A stretch of 64,000 nt of DNA from a virus. Positions 40,369-48,554 of the stretch are shown piece after piece. Made by a program: the position numbers and the translations under genes. The notes beneath the pieces were generated by a model. The model saw only the letters and a program-made list of their open reading frames with translations, was not told the DNA's origin and did not search any database. The DNA lies in the IMG/VR virus record IMGVR_UViG_3300034407_002547, positions 1 to 64,000 of that record. One strand, written 5' to 3'. Each line of letters opens with the position of its first letter. The stretch's first letter is position 1.

Positions 40369-40918
40369 GCCACAACGTTTCTCGTATACTGTTTTCTGGT
40401 ATACTGTTCATCATACCATTGAAAATACGAGGACTGTTATAATACACAATTGCACACCTGGGTTCATGTGGAACGTAAACACATTCATCAGCAGCAATTG
40501 CACGACTAGGAGAATGATCATTTTCGCCTATTGCTGTGTTAACATCGTCTGATGTACAAAACGCATATTGGTTTGTATCGGCTGCTATTGTGCATAATGG
40601 AATTTGTACTTGAAGTTTGATATCACGATGTATACGATGCATCATAATTTTTGCATGTGATAATGTAATGTCAACATACCCAACTTGTGGCTTTAAGTTA
40701 ACACCGCAAAGATCACTAAAGTACGGCGCCCAATGCGCACATATGTCATTTGGTTCTTTGGTTTCAGCCCAATTAGTAAGCAAACGATTATCATAAACCA
40801 TTTGCAATTTATTGTTTTCGGCTTTTCTATACAAGTTGCGAACAAATGCATATTGTTCTTGCGGAAAGAAATCCCTGATCAACCACAACTGATCAGGGAT
40901 TATTGTTTCTATGGACAT
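40355..40918 (-). CDS. 2OG-oxygenase-like protein with altered distal iron ligand
   Basis: 187 residues. MMHRIHRDIKLQVQIPL contains His97-x-Asp99, and SIRETLWLNY the 2OG-binding Arg179. The distal ligand position in RIFNGMMN is Asn167 rather than His. This may be a variant or non-iron member of the family. Its first codons lie within a 12-bp hairpin that resembles a terminator for the upstream gene. Convergent with 39793-40368. Confidence 0.6.
   Translation of the reverse strand: MSIETIIPDQLWLIRDFFPQEQYAFVRNLYRKAENNKLQMVYDNRLLTNWAETKEPNDICAHWAPYFSDLCGVNLKPQVGYVDITLSHAKIMMHRIHRDIKLQVQIPLCTIAADTNQYAFCTSDDVNTAIGENDHSPSRAIAADECVYVPHEPRCAIVYYNSPRIFNGMMNSIPENSIRETLWLNYQ
40861..40902 (-). terminator. 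terminator-like hairpin inside the 5' coding region of the oxygenase-like gene
   Basis: Twelve-base-pair perfect stem AATCCCTGATCA (40870-40881) with TGATCAGGGATT (40890-40901), 8-nt loop, followed on the minus strand by TTTCTTT. It lies 17 nt inside gene 40355-40918 and about 20 nt after the stop of the 744-residue protein gene. Confidence 0.65.
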
Positions 40919-40919
40919 A

Positions 40920-43154
40920 TTATCCTCGAGCTAGTGTTAATAATCTATCTAGCTCTGATTCGATCATTGGGTCACGCTCTGCTTTTAGTGCAGGTTTTCC
41001 TGTGTCAATGTCTGTTACTTCTGTCATATCTTCATCGTCGAGATCTTGTTGATTTGCTTTAGTAAGAGGCTCTTCCTGCGTCGGATCTTCATTTATGGAT
41101 TCATTTGCACTAATAAACTTTTCGCCTTGTTTCTCAATCAACTTTTTAAGTGCAACTGCTCCTAGCACGAGTGCAACTGCTGCGCCAATTTCAAATTTGT
41201 TGTCGATGAGCATTTGTGCATATTCTTCACCAATTGCACTTTTAACCCAATCCCATCCTTGATCCATATAATATGCCCCAGTTGCGCCTGCTGCAATTTT
41301 ACCAGCATGTTTTTTTAGTAGCCATTTTAGTACTGGCCATGCACCTCTTGCTGCTACAAATTTAAGAACCCATACTGCTGCTGCTACAAGTGGAGCCATT
41401 TCTGTTAGTTGAGCTTCACTCATAAACGGACGCAATTCTCTTGCGCGGCTTGGGTGCTTTAACATTCTTAAGCCTTTAGATTCACGTTGTCTTATAACTT
41501 CCGGAGTTACGCCCATTGCACTTGCAACCTGTTGCAGTGTGTATTCTTTTTTAAAAGGCCCTATACCAAATCTTGCTTGTATAACTTTTTTAATTTTTAC
41601 ATCATCAATTGCATCTAGTTGTGCTGCTAAAACTTTTTTTAATTTTGCACCGTCGACTCCGCTAAAATCAAAATCATCAATGGTGCCGCCAGGCATATCT
41701 ACTTGTGTTGCTTTTTTGGTAATATCTTTAGCATCTACTGTATCGTCTGTTGGGATACGTACACCTTTGTATTGAGGACTGTTACCTGCATATGGCATTG
41801 CTTCTCCTAGTGGCTTAAAGCCTCTAGTACTGCCAGTTGGTTCTCCGTTTGGTGCAATTTCTCGTGTGCCACCGAGGTTGCTAAGTGGTCTAGCCTGTGG
41901 GCGCATGCTACTTGGTCGTGCCATCGGACGCAGGCTAGTCATTGGTGCATTTTCACCAAGCTCGATGTTGAATTCTTTGAGTCTGGCTAGTACCAGTGGT
42001 CTACAATCGGCATCGGGATTATCCAAACCCATTTCGTAAATGTCATCAAATAGTTCATCGTCGCCAATTAGTCCGTACAGTTGCTCAGTTGCAAATTCTC
42101 CAGCTGGGCCACAATGCAATGGTTCTTTCATAAGTTCAGCTAGTTCTGCCATTTGTTCTGGTGTGCCAGGCAGTGCCCATGTACCTTCGGTAATACTGTC
42201 TGCCCACTGTTCAAATACGTCAGCTTCTTTCATGTTAGTTTCCTTTATTTTTGCTATTATTGGCAAAGCTTCTTCAATTCGACTATCAAGTGTGTTTGTT
42301 GAAAACACTTCTCTTACCTTGTCAATGGTTTCATCAAGATCAGTAATTTCCATTGGATCCCATGATGCAAAGATATCTTTATAGCCCTTACGACTAATCA
42401 TTTTCTTTGCTTTGCGTTTAAGGTCTTTATAGTGCCTAACTGCATCTTCAGCAATGCTTACTGCATCAACATTTTGACCAAACGATTTACTTTTAGTAGC
42501 TCTGATAAATTTACTTAATGTTGCTATTTCATTAACTGTGTCACTGATGTGTTGACCAATCTGATCGTATGGATTACCACCTTCAGTTACATGCCTTGCC
42601 ATTGCTTTACCGCCGCTTATACTACGGAATGGCATCTTAAATCTTTCGCCTTGACTGTTTTCAACAAACAAACTTTCAATGTTTCTAAAACGTGCTTCGC
42701 CTTCGCCTAGTTTTCTTGAATGTTTGATAATAAGCTTTGCTGGGCCTTGTTTATTATAACTAGTTTTGTTTGTACCGTTCCAGCCTTCAGCTAACTGGGC
42801 CATACTTTTCATTGAATACTTTAATCTATTCATGTTGTTAAGGCTAAATGTATACAAGTTACGCTTTGCTATATTTCTAATAACTGCAAGAAAATCATAC
42901 CAATCACCGCGGTCATCACGCTCCATTGTGCGTCCGATACTGTCGCCGTAGTATACTTCAATTTTGTCTTCGCCGTCTATTAGAATGACTACTGTCCCGT
43001 AATCTTTGTTTTCAGTTTTAAAATTAAACGAAATCAAGTCAGCATCAGCTGCATTCACAGTAGGCTTGCCCATAGCGTTAAGTGCTTTAGGGTCAAAGTC
43101 TCGTGTTACTATTGTGTCAAAAATTTGTTGTGCTGCGTTGTTATCTTGTGCCAT
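40920..43154 (-). CDS. 744-residue virion-type protein with a sigma-70 region-4-like domain
   Basis: Residues 1-340 are a mixed helical region with RKGYKDIFASWDPMEITD near 256-273. Residues about 405-470 are a Pro/Arg-rich linker. Residues 513-572 match sigma-70 region 4: a helix with DVKIKKVIQARFGIG, then YTLQQVASAMGVTPEVIRQR and GLRMLKHPSRARELRPF, the layout of sigma region 4.2 that binds the -35 element. Hydrophobic segments lie at about 586-602 and 655-670. The C-terminus is acidic. A late-like box (43160-43167) lies 5 nt before the ATG. Placement beside terminase suggests a virion or packaged protein. Confidence 0.7.
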   Translation of the reverse strand: MAQDNNAAQQIFDTIVTRDFDPKALNAMGKPTVNAADADLISFNFKTENKDYGTVVILIDGEDKIEVYYGDSIGRTMERDDRGDWYDFLAVIRNIAKRNLYTFSLNNMNRLKYSMKSMAQLAEGWNGTNKTSYNKQGPAKLIIKHSRKLGEGEARFRNIESLFVENSQGERFKMPFRSISGGKAMARHVTEGGNPYDQIGQHISDTVNEIATLSKFIRATKSKSFGQNVDAVSIAEDAVRHYKDLKRKAKKMISRKGYKDIFASWDPMEITDLDETIDKVREVFSTNTLDSRIEEALPIIAKIKETNMKEADVFEQWADSITEGTWALPGTPEQMAELAELMKEPLHCGPAGEFATEQLYGLIGDDELFDDIYEMGLDNPDADCRPLVLARLKEFNIELGENAPMTSLRPMARPSSMRPQARPLSNLGGTREIAPNGEPTGSTRGFKPLGEAMPYAGNSPQYKGVRIPTDDTVDAKDITKKATQVDMPGGTIDDFDFSGVDGAKLKKVLAAQLDAIDDVKIKKVIQARFGIGPFKKEYTLQQVASAMGVTPEVIRQRESKGLRMLKHPSRARELRPFMSEAQLTEMAPLVAAAVWVLKFVAARGAWPVLKWLLKKHAGKIAAGATGAYYMDQGWDWVKSAIGEEYAQMLIDNKFEIGAAVALVLGAVALKKLIEKQGEKFISANESINEDPTQEEPLTKANQQDLDDEDMTEVTDIDTGKPALKAERDPMIESELDRLLTLARG

Positions 43155-43159
43155 AATAC

Positions 43160-43167
43160 TATTTATT
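43160..43167 (-). promoter_or_regulatory. late-like AATAAATA box, 5 nt from ATG, overlapping terminase stop
   Basis: Minus-strand AATAAATA, then GTATT and the ATG at 43154. The box overlaps the end of the terminase gene, whose stop TAA is at 43166-43168. Confidence 0.5.
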
Positions 43168-44737
43168 AAAACATTGCCACAAACGGCAAAGGTTCAATTT
43201 GATCCTCTCCAAAATCAGTCATGTGTGTATCCAGTTCCTTGTGATACCCTGTTAAAATTTGCAACATACGAATAGCTAATATGGTAGACATAACCAAATC
43301 ATCTGTTTCTCCTGGTTTAGCTGCATAGCTAGTGCCATGGGCTACGAAATTTTTAAATTCGCTTATCAAGCTTCTGCTACGAACTGTCATTTTGTCTGTT
43401 TCTACAAGTGTTTTTAACTTTGCACACGCCGAAACTTTACTCTTATTGGTAGTGTTAAATCCTTTGCGATATCGTCTGCTACTGCCACTAACAACACTGT
43501 TGTCGCTTAGGAAGTAACCAGGTATGTTTTGTTCTCCGTATTGCTCAATAGTAATCAATGCAGCTTCACCTAATGTGTTGTTTTCAACCGAGTAGTATAT
43601 ACTCTGTGCATCTTGAACCTCATCGTTAATATGTTTAATAATATCAACTAGTATACGAATTTGGTCTGGAATAGGAGTTTTATTGTGTCGCCATTCTGCT
43701 ATCTGTTCTGTTGTGTTAGCCTCAAACACTTGGATAGCACTTGGGTCGCCGCCTGTGCCCAGACTTGGATCTAATGCTACTACATAGATTCTATTTTTCT
43801 GTGGCTTTTTATACCAGCGAACTTGTCCAGTTTTGTACAACGGCTCTATACCTTCAAGGTCGATCAGTTTGGTTGGAGCAATAAGTGTTTCGTCGTTAAT
43901 AATGAATTCACAATCCATTTCTCGCCGAAAACGCTCAACTCCTAATATCGCACGTTGCTCATCTGCCCATTCTTCGTCTCTGTCAGGATGCTCGGCCCAA
44001 TATGCTCGATATGCTTTAAATCCATTAATACCCAAGTCTTTGGTATTTCCAAACTCGTCTTCGGTTTTGTTTGCACCTTTCCATATGTATGCAAACTGAT
44101 CCTCATCACTATTCGGTGTACTAGTAATAATAGCTCCACCACCTGTACTCAATGTAGGCGATATACTAGTCCAAAATTCTTTAGCAATAGTAGGTCGAAC
44201 AAATGCAAACTCGTCACAATATAAAAGTGTAATACTCATACCACGTCCGGTATTTTCAGTTGTTGTTTGTGCTACAATACGACTTCCGTTGTCAAATTCA
44301 ATACTGCCTTTATTATAACTTACTACACCGGCTCGTATGTGATTTGGACATGCTTCATATGCATACCTTACACGTTGCATAATCTCCTGAGCACCTGCAT
44401 ACTTGTGCGCTGCAACAAGAATTGTACTGTCGGGCTTGAACATACCAAACCAAAGAAGATAACCAGCAGCACTTGTGCTCTTACCGGTTTGTCGAGGCAT
44501 CATTGATATTGAAAATCTGTTTTCATGATAGGTTTGAATCAAGCGTTCTTGAAATTCCCATGGATCGTATTGCATTTTTCCTTGCACAGGGTGTTGTATG
44601 AAGAAAAAGTTCTTCATAAAGTATTCAGCACCCTTTACTGGATCAGCACACAACACAAATTCTTGAATTTGCTGCTCGGTGTATTCTTCTTTTTTATGGG
44701 GACTTTTAATTAGTACCCCGTCAAGTGATTTACTCAT
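43166..44737 (-). CDS. 17: terminase large subunit, T4 gp17 type
   Basis: 523 residues (T4 gp17 610). MPRQTGKST near residue 80 is the Walker A motif with the Arg finger context, TLLYCDEFAFV near residue 172 Walker B, and IITSTPNSDED the coupling motif. The nuclease domain starts at VVALDPSLGTGGDPSA near residue 325 (first metal Asp). Together with gp16 (50633-51154) it packages DNA into the prohead and cuts the concatemer. Located between the HNH gene and the sigma-like virion gene. Confidence 0.95.
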   Translation of the reverse strand: MSKSLDGVLIKSPHKKEEYTEQQIQEFVLCADPVKGAEYFMKNFFFIQHPVQGKMQYDPWEFQERLIQTYHENRFSISMMPRQTGKSTSAAGYLLWFGMFKPDSTILVAAHKYAGAQEIMQRVRYAYEACPNHIRAGVVSYNKGSIEFDNGSRIVAQTTTENTGRGMSITLLYCDEFAFVRPTIAKEFWTSISPTLSTGGGAIITSTPNSDEDQFAYIWKGANKTEDEFGNTKDLGINGFKAYRAYWAEHPDRDEEWADEQRAILGVERFRREMDCEFIINDETLIAPTKLIDLEGIEPLYKTGQVRWYKKPQKNRIYVVALDPSLGTGGDPSAIQVFEANTTEQIAEWRHNKTPIPDQIRILVDIIKHINDEVQDAQSIYYSVENNTLGEAALITIEQYGEQNIPGYFLSDNSVVSGSSRRYRKGFNTTNKSKVSACAKLKTLVETDKMTVRSRSLISEFKNFVAHGTSYAAKPGETDDLVMSTILAIRMLQILTGYHKELDTHMTDFGEDQIEPLPFVAMF

Positions 44738-44773
44738 GTTAATACTTATCTACTGTGTGTGGCCTTATGCAGT

Positions 44774-44784
44774 TAAATACTGTT
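44774..44784 (+). promoter_or_regulatory. late-like TAAATACTGT box before the HNH gene
   Basis: TTAAATACTGT on the plus strand followed by TAGC and the ATG at 44788. The same TAAATACTGT extension occurs in minus-strand late boxes. Confidence 0.5.
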
Positions 44785-44787
44785 AGC

Positions 44788-45333
44788 ATGGAAAGTACAT
44801 TAATACTAGCACCCGACTACCAACCAGTAAGTTTCTTGCCACTATCAACAATTAGTTGGCAAACAGCAATTAAGTTGTTTTTCCTCGACAGGGTAACTGT
44901 ACTGGAATGGCACGATGACTGGGTGGTACACAGTACAAAGTTGGACATACGAGTACCAGCAGTTGTTGTGTCCAATCGAGGATTTAAACGTTCTAGAAAA
45001 AAACCACGTTTTACCAGGCAAGGATTGTATCTTAGAGATGTATACACTTGCCAATATTGCGAAGAAGTTGTTGGAAAAAAAGATTTAACGTTGGATCATG
45101 TTATACCAATTAGCCGAGGTGGCAAAACAACATGGGAAAACAGTGTAACTGCATGTGGATCGTGCAACTCGAGAAAGGGCAGTGCTCTGTGGAAACCAAT
45201 CAAGCAACCAGTTGCACCAGATTATTGGGATATTGCAAATCGTATTAGAAATATCCCAATGAAAATACGTCACGAAAGTTGGCAAAAATACATTGGTGCA
45301 ACAAATGTAACTGTTACTCGTCTATCTGCTTAG
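44788..45333 (+). CDS. HNH endonuclease
   Basis: 181 residues from ATG at 44788 (an upstream ATG at 44755 precedes the promoter box). CQYCEEVVGKKDL and LDHVIPISRGGKTTWENSV and TACGSCNSRKG give the CxxC zinc pairs with the DH...N...catalytic HNH core at residues about 85-135. The N-terminus (LILAPDYQPVSFLPLSTISW) is the McrA/phage HNH type found next to terminases, where HNH proteins help gp17 cut DNA. Lone plus-strand gene beside the terminase on the opposite strand. Confidence 0.85.
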   Translation: MESTLILAPDYQPVSFLPLSTISWQTAIKLFFLDRVTVLEWHDDWVVHSTKLDIRVPAVVVSNRGFKRSRKKPRFTRQGLYLRDVYTCQYCEEVVGKKDLTLDHVIPISRGGKTTWENSVTACGSCNSRKGSALWKPIKQPVAPDYWDIANRIRNIPMKIRHESWQKYIGATNVTVTRLSA

Positions 45334-45451
45334 GCTGAACGTTTCTTACAAACTGCTCTGCACTGACTGCGTACTCAACCGGAGCTGGCGCAACCCTAGG
45401 AGCAGGCTTGGGGGCAGGTTGAAGCCCGCCAATTTTAATACTGTTAATCAT
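45314..45451 (-). CDS. 45-residue Pro-rich protein
   Basis: ATG at 45451 to TAA at 45314. The middle is Pro/Ala-rich (QPAPKPAPRVAPAPVEYAV) and the end charged. AAGAGAG lies upstream. It overlaps the preceding small gene by 8 nt and the 3' end of the HNH gene on the other strand by 20 nt. Function unknown. Confidence 0.55.
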   Translation of the reverse strand: MINSIKIGGLQPAPKPAPRVAPAPVEYAVSAEQFVRNVQPKQIDE

Positions 45452-45599
45452 CTTCTCTCTTTACAAGTTCTATTTTAATGGCATCTTCTGCTCGTAGTAT
45501 ATTATAACGCTGTTGCACATCCTGTGTTATATGATACACTAGATCAAGTTTTTGCAACTTTGCTTCAAGAGCAGGTGTTGACACATTTGATAATTGCAT
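45444..45599 (-). CDS. 51-residue helical protein
   Basis: ATG at 45599 to TAA at 45444. One amphipathic coiled helix (PALEAKLQKLDLVYHITQDV, then YNILRAEDAIKIELVKRED). AGGA lies upstream of the ATG. It follows the nuclease gene by 8 nt and shares its transcript. Function unknown. Confidence 0.55.
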   Translation of the reverse strand: MQLSNVSTPALEAKLQKLDLVYHITQDVQQRYNILRAEDAIKIELVKREDD

Positions 45600-45607
45600 A
45601 CATTGTC

Positions 45608-46054
45608 CTAAACTTCAACCACGCCTTCGGCAATAAGTTTGGCCCTGTTAGCCATGTGATGTTCTAGTAATTCTTCTTTGCTGCCACCCATGTAAGGAAC
45701 TGCATGTCCTTCTAGCATCATTATCTCTGTAACAGGCATTGTCCTATCCTGTGGTGCATAGTATACACTAAAGTCGCCTAGGATACGTCCAAATTTGCCT
45801 TTCATGTCTTCGCCGTCTCGTGCTATCTGTGTTTTAAGCACAAGGTTTGGCGCTTCTAGTAGTTCTATCATACGCTTTTTTGCTGCTAATCCAAACTTTT
45901 TTTCTACTAAATCTCTTGTGCGGCTTTCGGGTGTGTCGATACCCATGATTCTCACACGTTCATCTCTCATCCAAATACCAAAACCCAAGTCAATGTCAAC
46001 ATCAACTGTGTCACCGTCAACGACATTTACCAATTTGGCCTTATATTCGTACAT
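45608..46054 (-). CDS. staphylococcal-nuclease-like (SNase) protein
   Basis: 148 residues. VVDGDTVDVDIDLGFGIW near residue 12 and RVRIMGIDTPESRTR near residue 35 are the SNase OB-fold signatures with the metal Asp residues and catalytic Arg, and GKFGRILGDFSVYY holds the second Arg. YMGGSKEELLEHHM follows. SNase proteins hydrolyse DNA and RNA in a calcium-dependent manner; small intracellular SNases occur in marine T4-like phages. No signal peptide. Confidence 0.88.
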   Translation of the reverse strand: MYEYKAKLVNVVDGDTVDVDIDLGFGIWMRDERVRIMGIDTPESRTRDLVEKKFGLAAKKRMIELLEAPNLVLKTQIARDGEDMKGKFGRILGDFSVYYAPQDRTMPVTEIMMLEGHAVPYMGGSKEELLEHHMANRAKLIAEGVVEV

Positions 46055-46081
46055 GTTGTGCTCCTGTTATGGTATTATCTA

Positions 46082-46945
46082 TTAAGAAAGATCGTCGTAT
46101 AAGATGAGGTTAAAAGTGCTACTCACTAAACTGTTGTTTGTAGTACTGTATGCACGAACTTCGATGTCACAACCTGCAACTATTTTTAATGGAATTGTGT
46201 AATTTTTTGAATATGTTGTTGCACTCACTGTGATAATGTCACGAGCATTCCAAGAACCATTTCCTGCTGCATTAGGGTCACGTGTCATAAACATTGCAAT
46301 TGCATCTGTATTTTGCTTACCAGCGCCAACAGTCCATTGTGTTACATATCCGGTTTTGCCTTCAGGTATTGTGTACAATGCCATAAATGTTTGTCCACGT
46401 CCGGATGCAGTAATGCCTACGCCGTCTAAGCCAATGATTGCTAACACTGTGCTAGTGTCATCACTGGTAATACTGATTGTTCCTTCGTTAACACCTGATG
46501 TGCCTGCTGAAAGAACCTTTACACGAAACACCCGCCTGAACGCAGCAACTGATGTACTACCAAGATTAACTATTTCTTCAATAATTGCACCTGCTTGGCT
46601 TAGACCTTGAATTTCTACATTTCTTGCGCCTGTACCAGTTGGATTGTCTTGGACTGCACTACTAGTTACTGTTACGGTTTCCGCAGTTTCGATGTATGTG
46701 TAAATTCCGCCGCCATCCCAGATAGTTTCTTTGTTGCTGTCAACATCTATATTCATACCAAACTTTTCAATGTAGCTTACGCCATCAACATCTCCCGCAC
46801 TGATATTGATTGCCCAACTGAATGTATCACCAGATGTTCGGAGTATAGGTTGCCCGGCGGCATTGTAATCCATTGCCTGGTGTATATCATTTAATTGATA
46901 GTTTGGATGTTGATGTACGTATGATGTAGGACCAATAATTGACAT
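46082..46945 (-). CDS. virion structural protein, beta-rich
   Basis: 287 residues, Gly/Thr/Ser/Ile-rich with repeated strand patterns (TAETVTVTSSAVQDNPTG, RNVEIQGLSQAGAIIEEIV, GTISITSDDTST) and few Lys. YTIPEGKTGYVTQWTVGAG and FMTRDPN are similar to parts of viral surface or fibre proteins. Likely a head decoration, whisker or fibre component. It stands in the late head-tail region. Family not recognised. Confidence 0.62.
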   Translation of the reverse strand: MSIIGPTSYVHQHPNYQLNDIHQAMDYNAAGQPILRTSGDTFSWAINISAGDVDGVSYIEKFGMNIDVDSNKETIWDGGGIYTYIETAETVTVTSSAVQDNPTGTGARNVEIQGLSQAGAIIEEIVNLGSTSVAAFRRVFRVKVLSAGTSGVNEGTISITSDDTSTVLAIIGLDGVGITASGRGQTFMALYTIPEGKTGYVTQWTVGAGKQNTDAIAMFMTRDPNAAGNGSWNARDIITVSATTYSKNYTIPLKIVAGCDIEVRAYSTTNNSLVSSTFNLILYDDLS

Positions 46946-46949
46946 TGTA

Positions 46950-47327
46950 TTACCTCGGATATCCTTTAAATGCTATAACTGGGCTTTCGGTGTGAACACC
47001 GTCAGGTTCTCGACTGCCTGTGTGCGACCCGTCTTCTTTACTAACCATCCCAAGTGCAGCAAACGCTTTCTTTGCCATATCTCTTTCTACATCAGAGAAC
47101 GGGCTAATAAGACCATCGCCGCCAATCCAACTTTCTGGATCTGGCATGTTTTCATTGTTTCCTTCAGCGTCCATTCCGGCCATGGCGATAGTAGCACGAT
47201 ACATATCGTAGTAGCCTTTGCTTCTCACATGGCCAGGACTTGCTGCTTGATGCACATGGGGCGCTTTGCCTTTCCTGTGCTTAAAACGCAAGCCTCTTTC
47301 TTCCTGTAGGAATTCAATAGCTCTCAT
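46950..47327 (-). CDS. conserved phage protein with SPGHVRSKGYYDMYR motif
   Basis: 125 residues. Residues about 1-20 have the typical late N-terminus (MRAIEFLQEERGLRFKHR). QAASPGHVRSKGYYDMYRAT follows near residue 27, a pattern I recall in marine phage virion proteins. MPDPESWIGGDGLISPFSDV and a C-terminal Gly/His tail complete it. Its start overlaps the next upstream stop by one base. Role unknown, probably structural. Confidence 0.6.
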   Translation of the reverse strand: MRAIEFLQEERGLRFKHRKGKAPHVHQAASPGHVRSKGYYDMYRATIAMAGMDAEGNNENMPDPESWIGGDGLISPFSDVERDMAKKAFAALGMVSKEDGSHTGSREPDGVHTESPVIAFKGYPR

Positions 47328-47617
47328 TAGATATTATAAACTCCGCTGTTTGCACTTGAAGCAGTGCCTACTTCGGCAGCTGTAGAATTACTACCAACAA
47401 TAGTAAGCTGATTGCCGACACCTATATACATGTATCTTGTGTTGTTTGCAGGAATAACTATTGGCGCACTATAGATAGTGTCTGCATTTTCATTTGGCTT
47501 ACCTGCAAGAATAACTTGTGCTGTTACGCTGTTACTGCCAGTTGAGATCATTGCTTTATCTGTAGCCCAGGCTTGTGCTGAAATTGCACCTGCGTATACT
47601 GTTGATTGACTAGCCAT
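47327..47617 (-). CDS. small structural protein, Ala/Ser/Thr-rich
   Basis: 96 residues with low charge and alternating hydrophobic residues (YAGAISAQAWATDKAMIS, YIGVGNQLTIVGSNSTA). It resembles the small protein at 3306-3563 in composition and may be a decoration or fibre accessory protein. AAGGA upstream of the ATG. Late operon member. Confidence 0.6.
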   Translation of the reverse strand: MASQSTVYAGAISAQAWATDKAMISTGSNSVTAQVILAGKPNENADTIYSAPIVIPANNTRYMYIGVGNQLTIVGSNSTAAEVGTASSANSGVYNI

Positions 47618-47627
47618 TTATTTTTCC

Positions 47628-48554
47628 TTATGATGTAATCTTGCTTACTGGTTTTTTACTCCACATACGGCAACTCCAGTAGCCTGCTTTTGTTCTATCT
47701 TTTTTATCTGAGCAATTGTGTCTGGCACGGAAGTTCTTACGAGCGTCTGGGTTGTCTCTGCGGATTTCCATGTTAGGATCGCCAAAGTTTACTTTTTTAA
47801 CATTTCCTGTTTTAGGATCTTTTACATACACTTTAAACTTTTTAACATCGCCCCTTGATGGCTTGCCAAGCTTAACTTCACGTCCTTGGTATTTGGCTTC
47901 ATTGGTTTTGCCATACTCCAAGGTTTGCATCACATTGTTAACCATTGCGCTAACATCACTTGAGCCCATTTCTTCATCATCAGCATGAAGTTCAGCTTCT
48001 TGTTCAATTGCGTCAATCATACGGTCAACACCGTACTGTCTCACCAGATCGCTAAATCCCCCCATGGTCATGAGTCTACGCTTGATAATGTCTGCTACAT
48101 CGTCTGAATCTTCAACAAGTTCAAAACTTTCAGCAAGTGCAGTGTGATGTTTTTTCATATAGAATGCAGCAGTATCTTTGTTACCCATGCGTTCGTGAAA
48201 TTTTGCTTGATCAGAATAGTTAGTTGTAACCTCGGCTGATTCAAAATAATTTGTTGCTGCTTCTCTACCGTGCTTTTTAATGAACTCTGCTTTACTCATG
48301 TTTTCAGCATCGTCAAGTTGAGAATCTTTCATCTTGCCTTCGGATACTTCGTCGTCGTCACTCATTGTGCAGCCGCAGCCTTCGAGCACCGATAGTCCAT
48401 ATTCATCTGCTTCAATAACCACACCATCATCGTTGTGACTTGCAACATCAAACTCTAGTGCTAGTTCTTCGTTAACAACAGCGACAAATACATCGCCCTC
48501 AATCATAAACGACTGTGCTCTTTCGCTTTCGGAGATGTATTTTGTTAAACTCAT
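47628..48554 (-). CDS. conserved virion-type protein with KYQGREVKLGKP C-terminus
   Basis: 308 residues. The N-terminal half is acidic and helical with a Cys pair (EGCGCTMSDDDE). The C-terminal 85 residues begin YQGREVKLGKPSRGDVKKFKV and continue with DPNMEIRRDNPDARKNFRARHNC... and YWSCRMWSKKP: a basic Cys-containing domain I recall in many phage proteins, possibly zinc-binding. It overlaps 48551-49975 by 4 nt. Probably an internal head or scaffold component. Confidence 0.6.
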   Translation of the reverse strand: MSLTKYISESERAQSFMIEGDVFVAVVNEELALEFDVASHNDDGVVIEADEYGLSVLEGCGCTMSDDDEVSEGKMKDSQLDDAENMSKAEFIKKHGREAATNYFESAEVTTNYSDQAKFHERMGNKDTAAFYMKKHHTALAESFELVEDSDDVADIIKRRLMTMGGFSDLVRQYGVDRMIDAIEQEAELHADDEEMGSSDVSAMVNNVMQTLEYGKTNEAKYQGREVKLGKPSRGDVKKFKVYVKDPKTGNVKKVNFGDPNMEIRRDNPDARKNFRARHNCSDKKDRTKAGYWSCRMWSKKPVSKITS

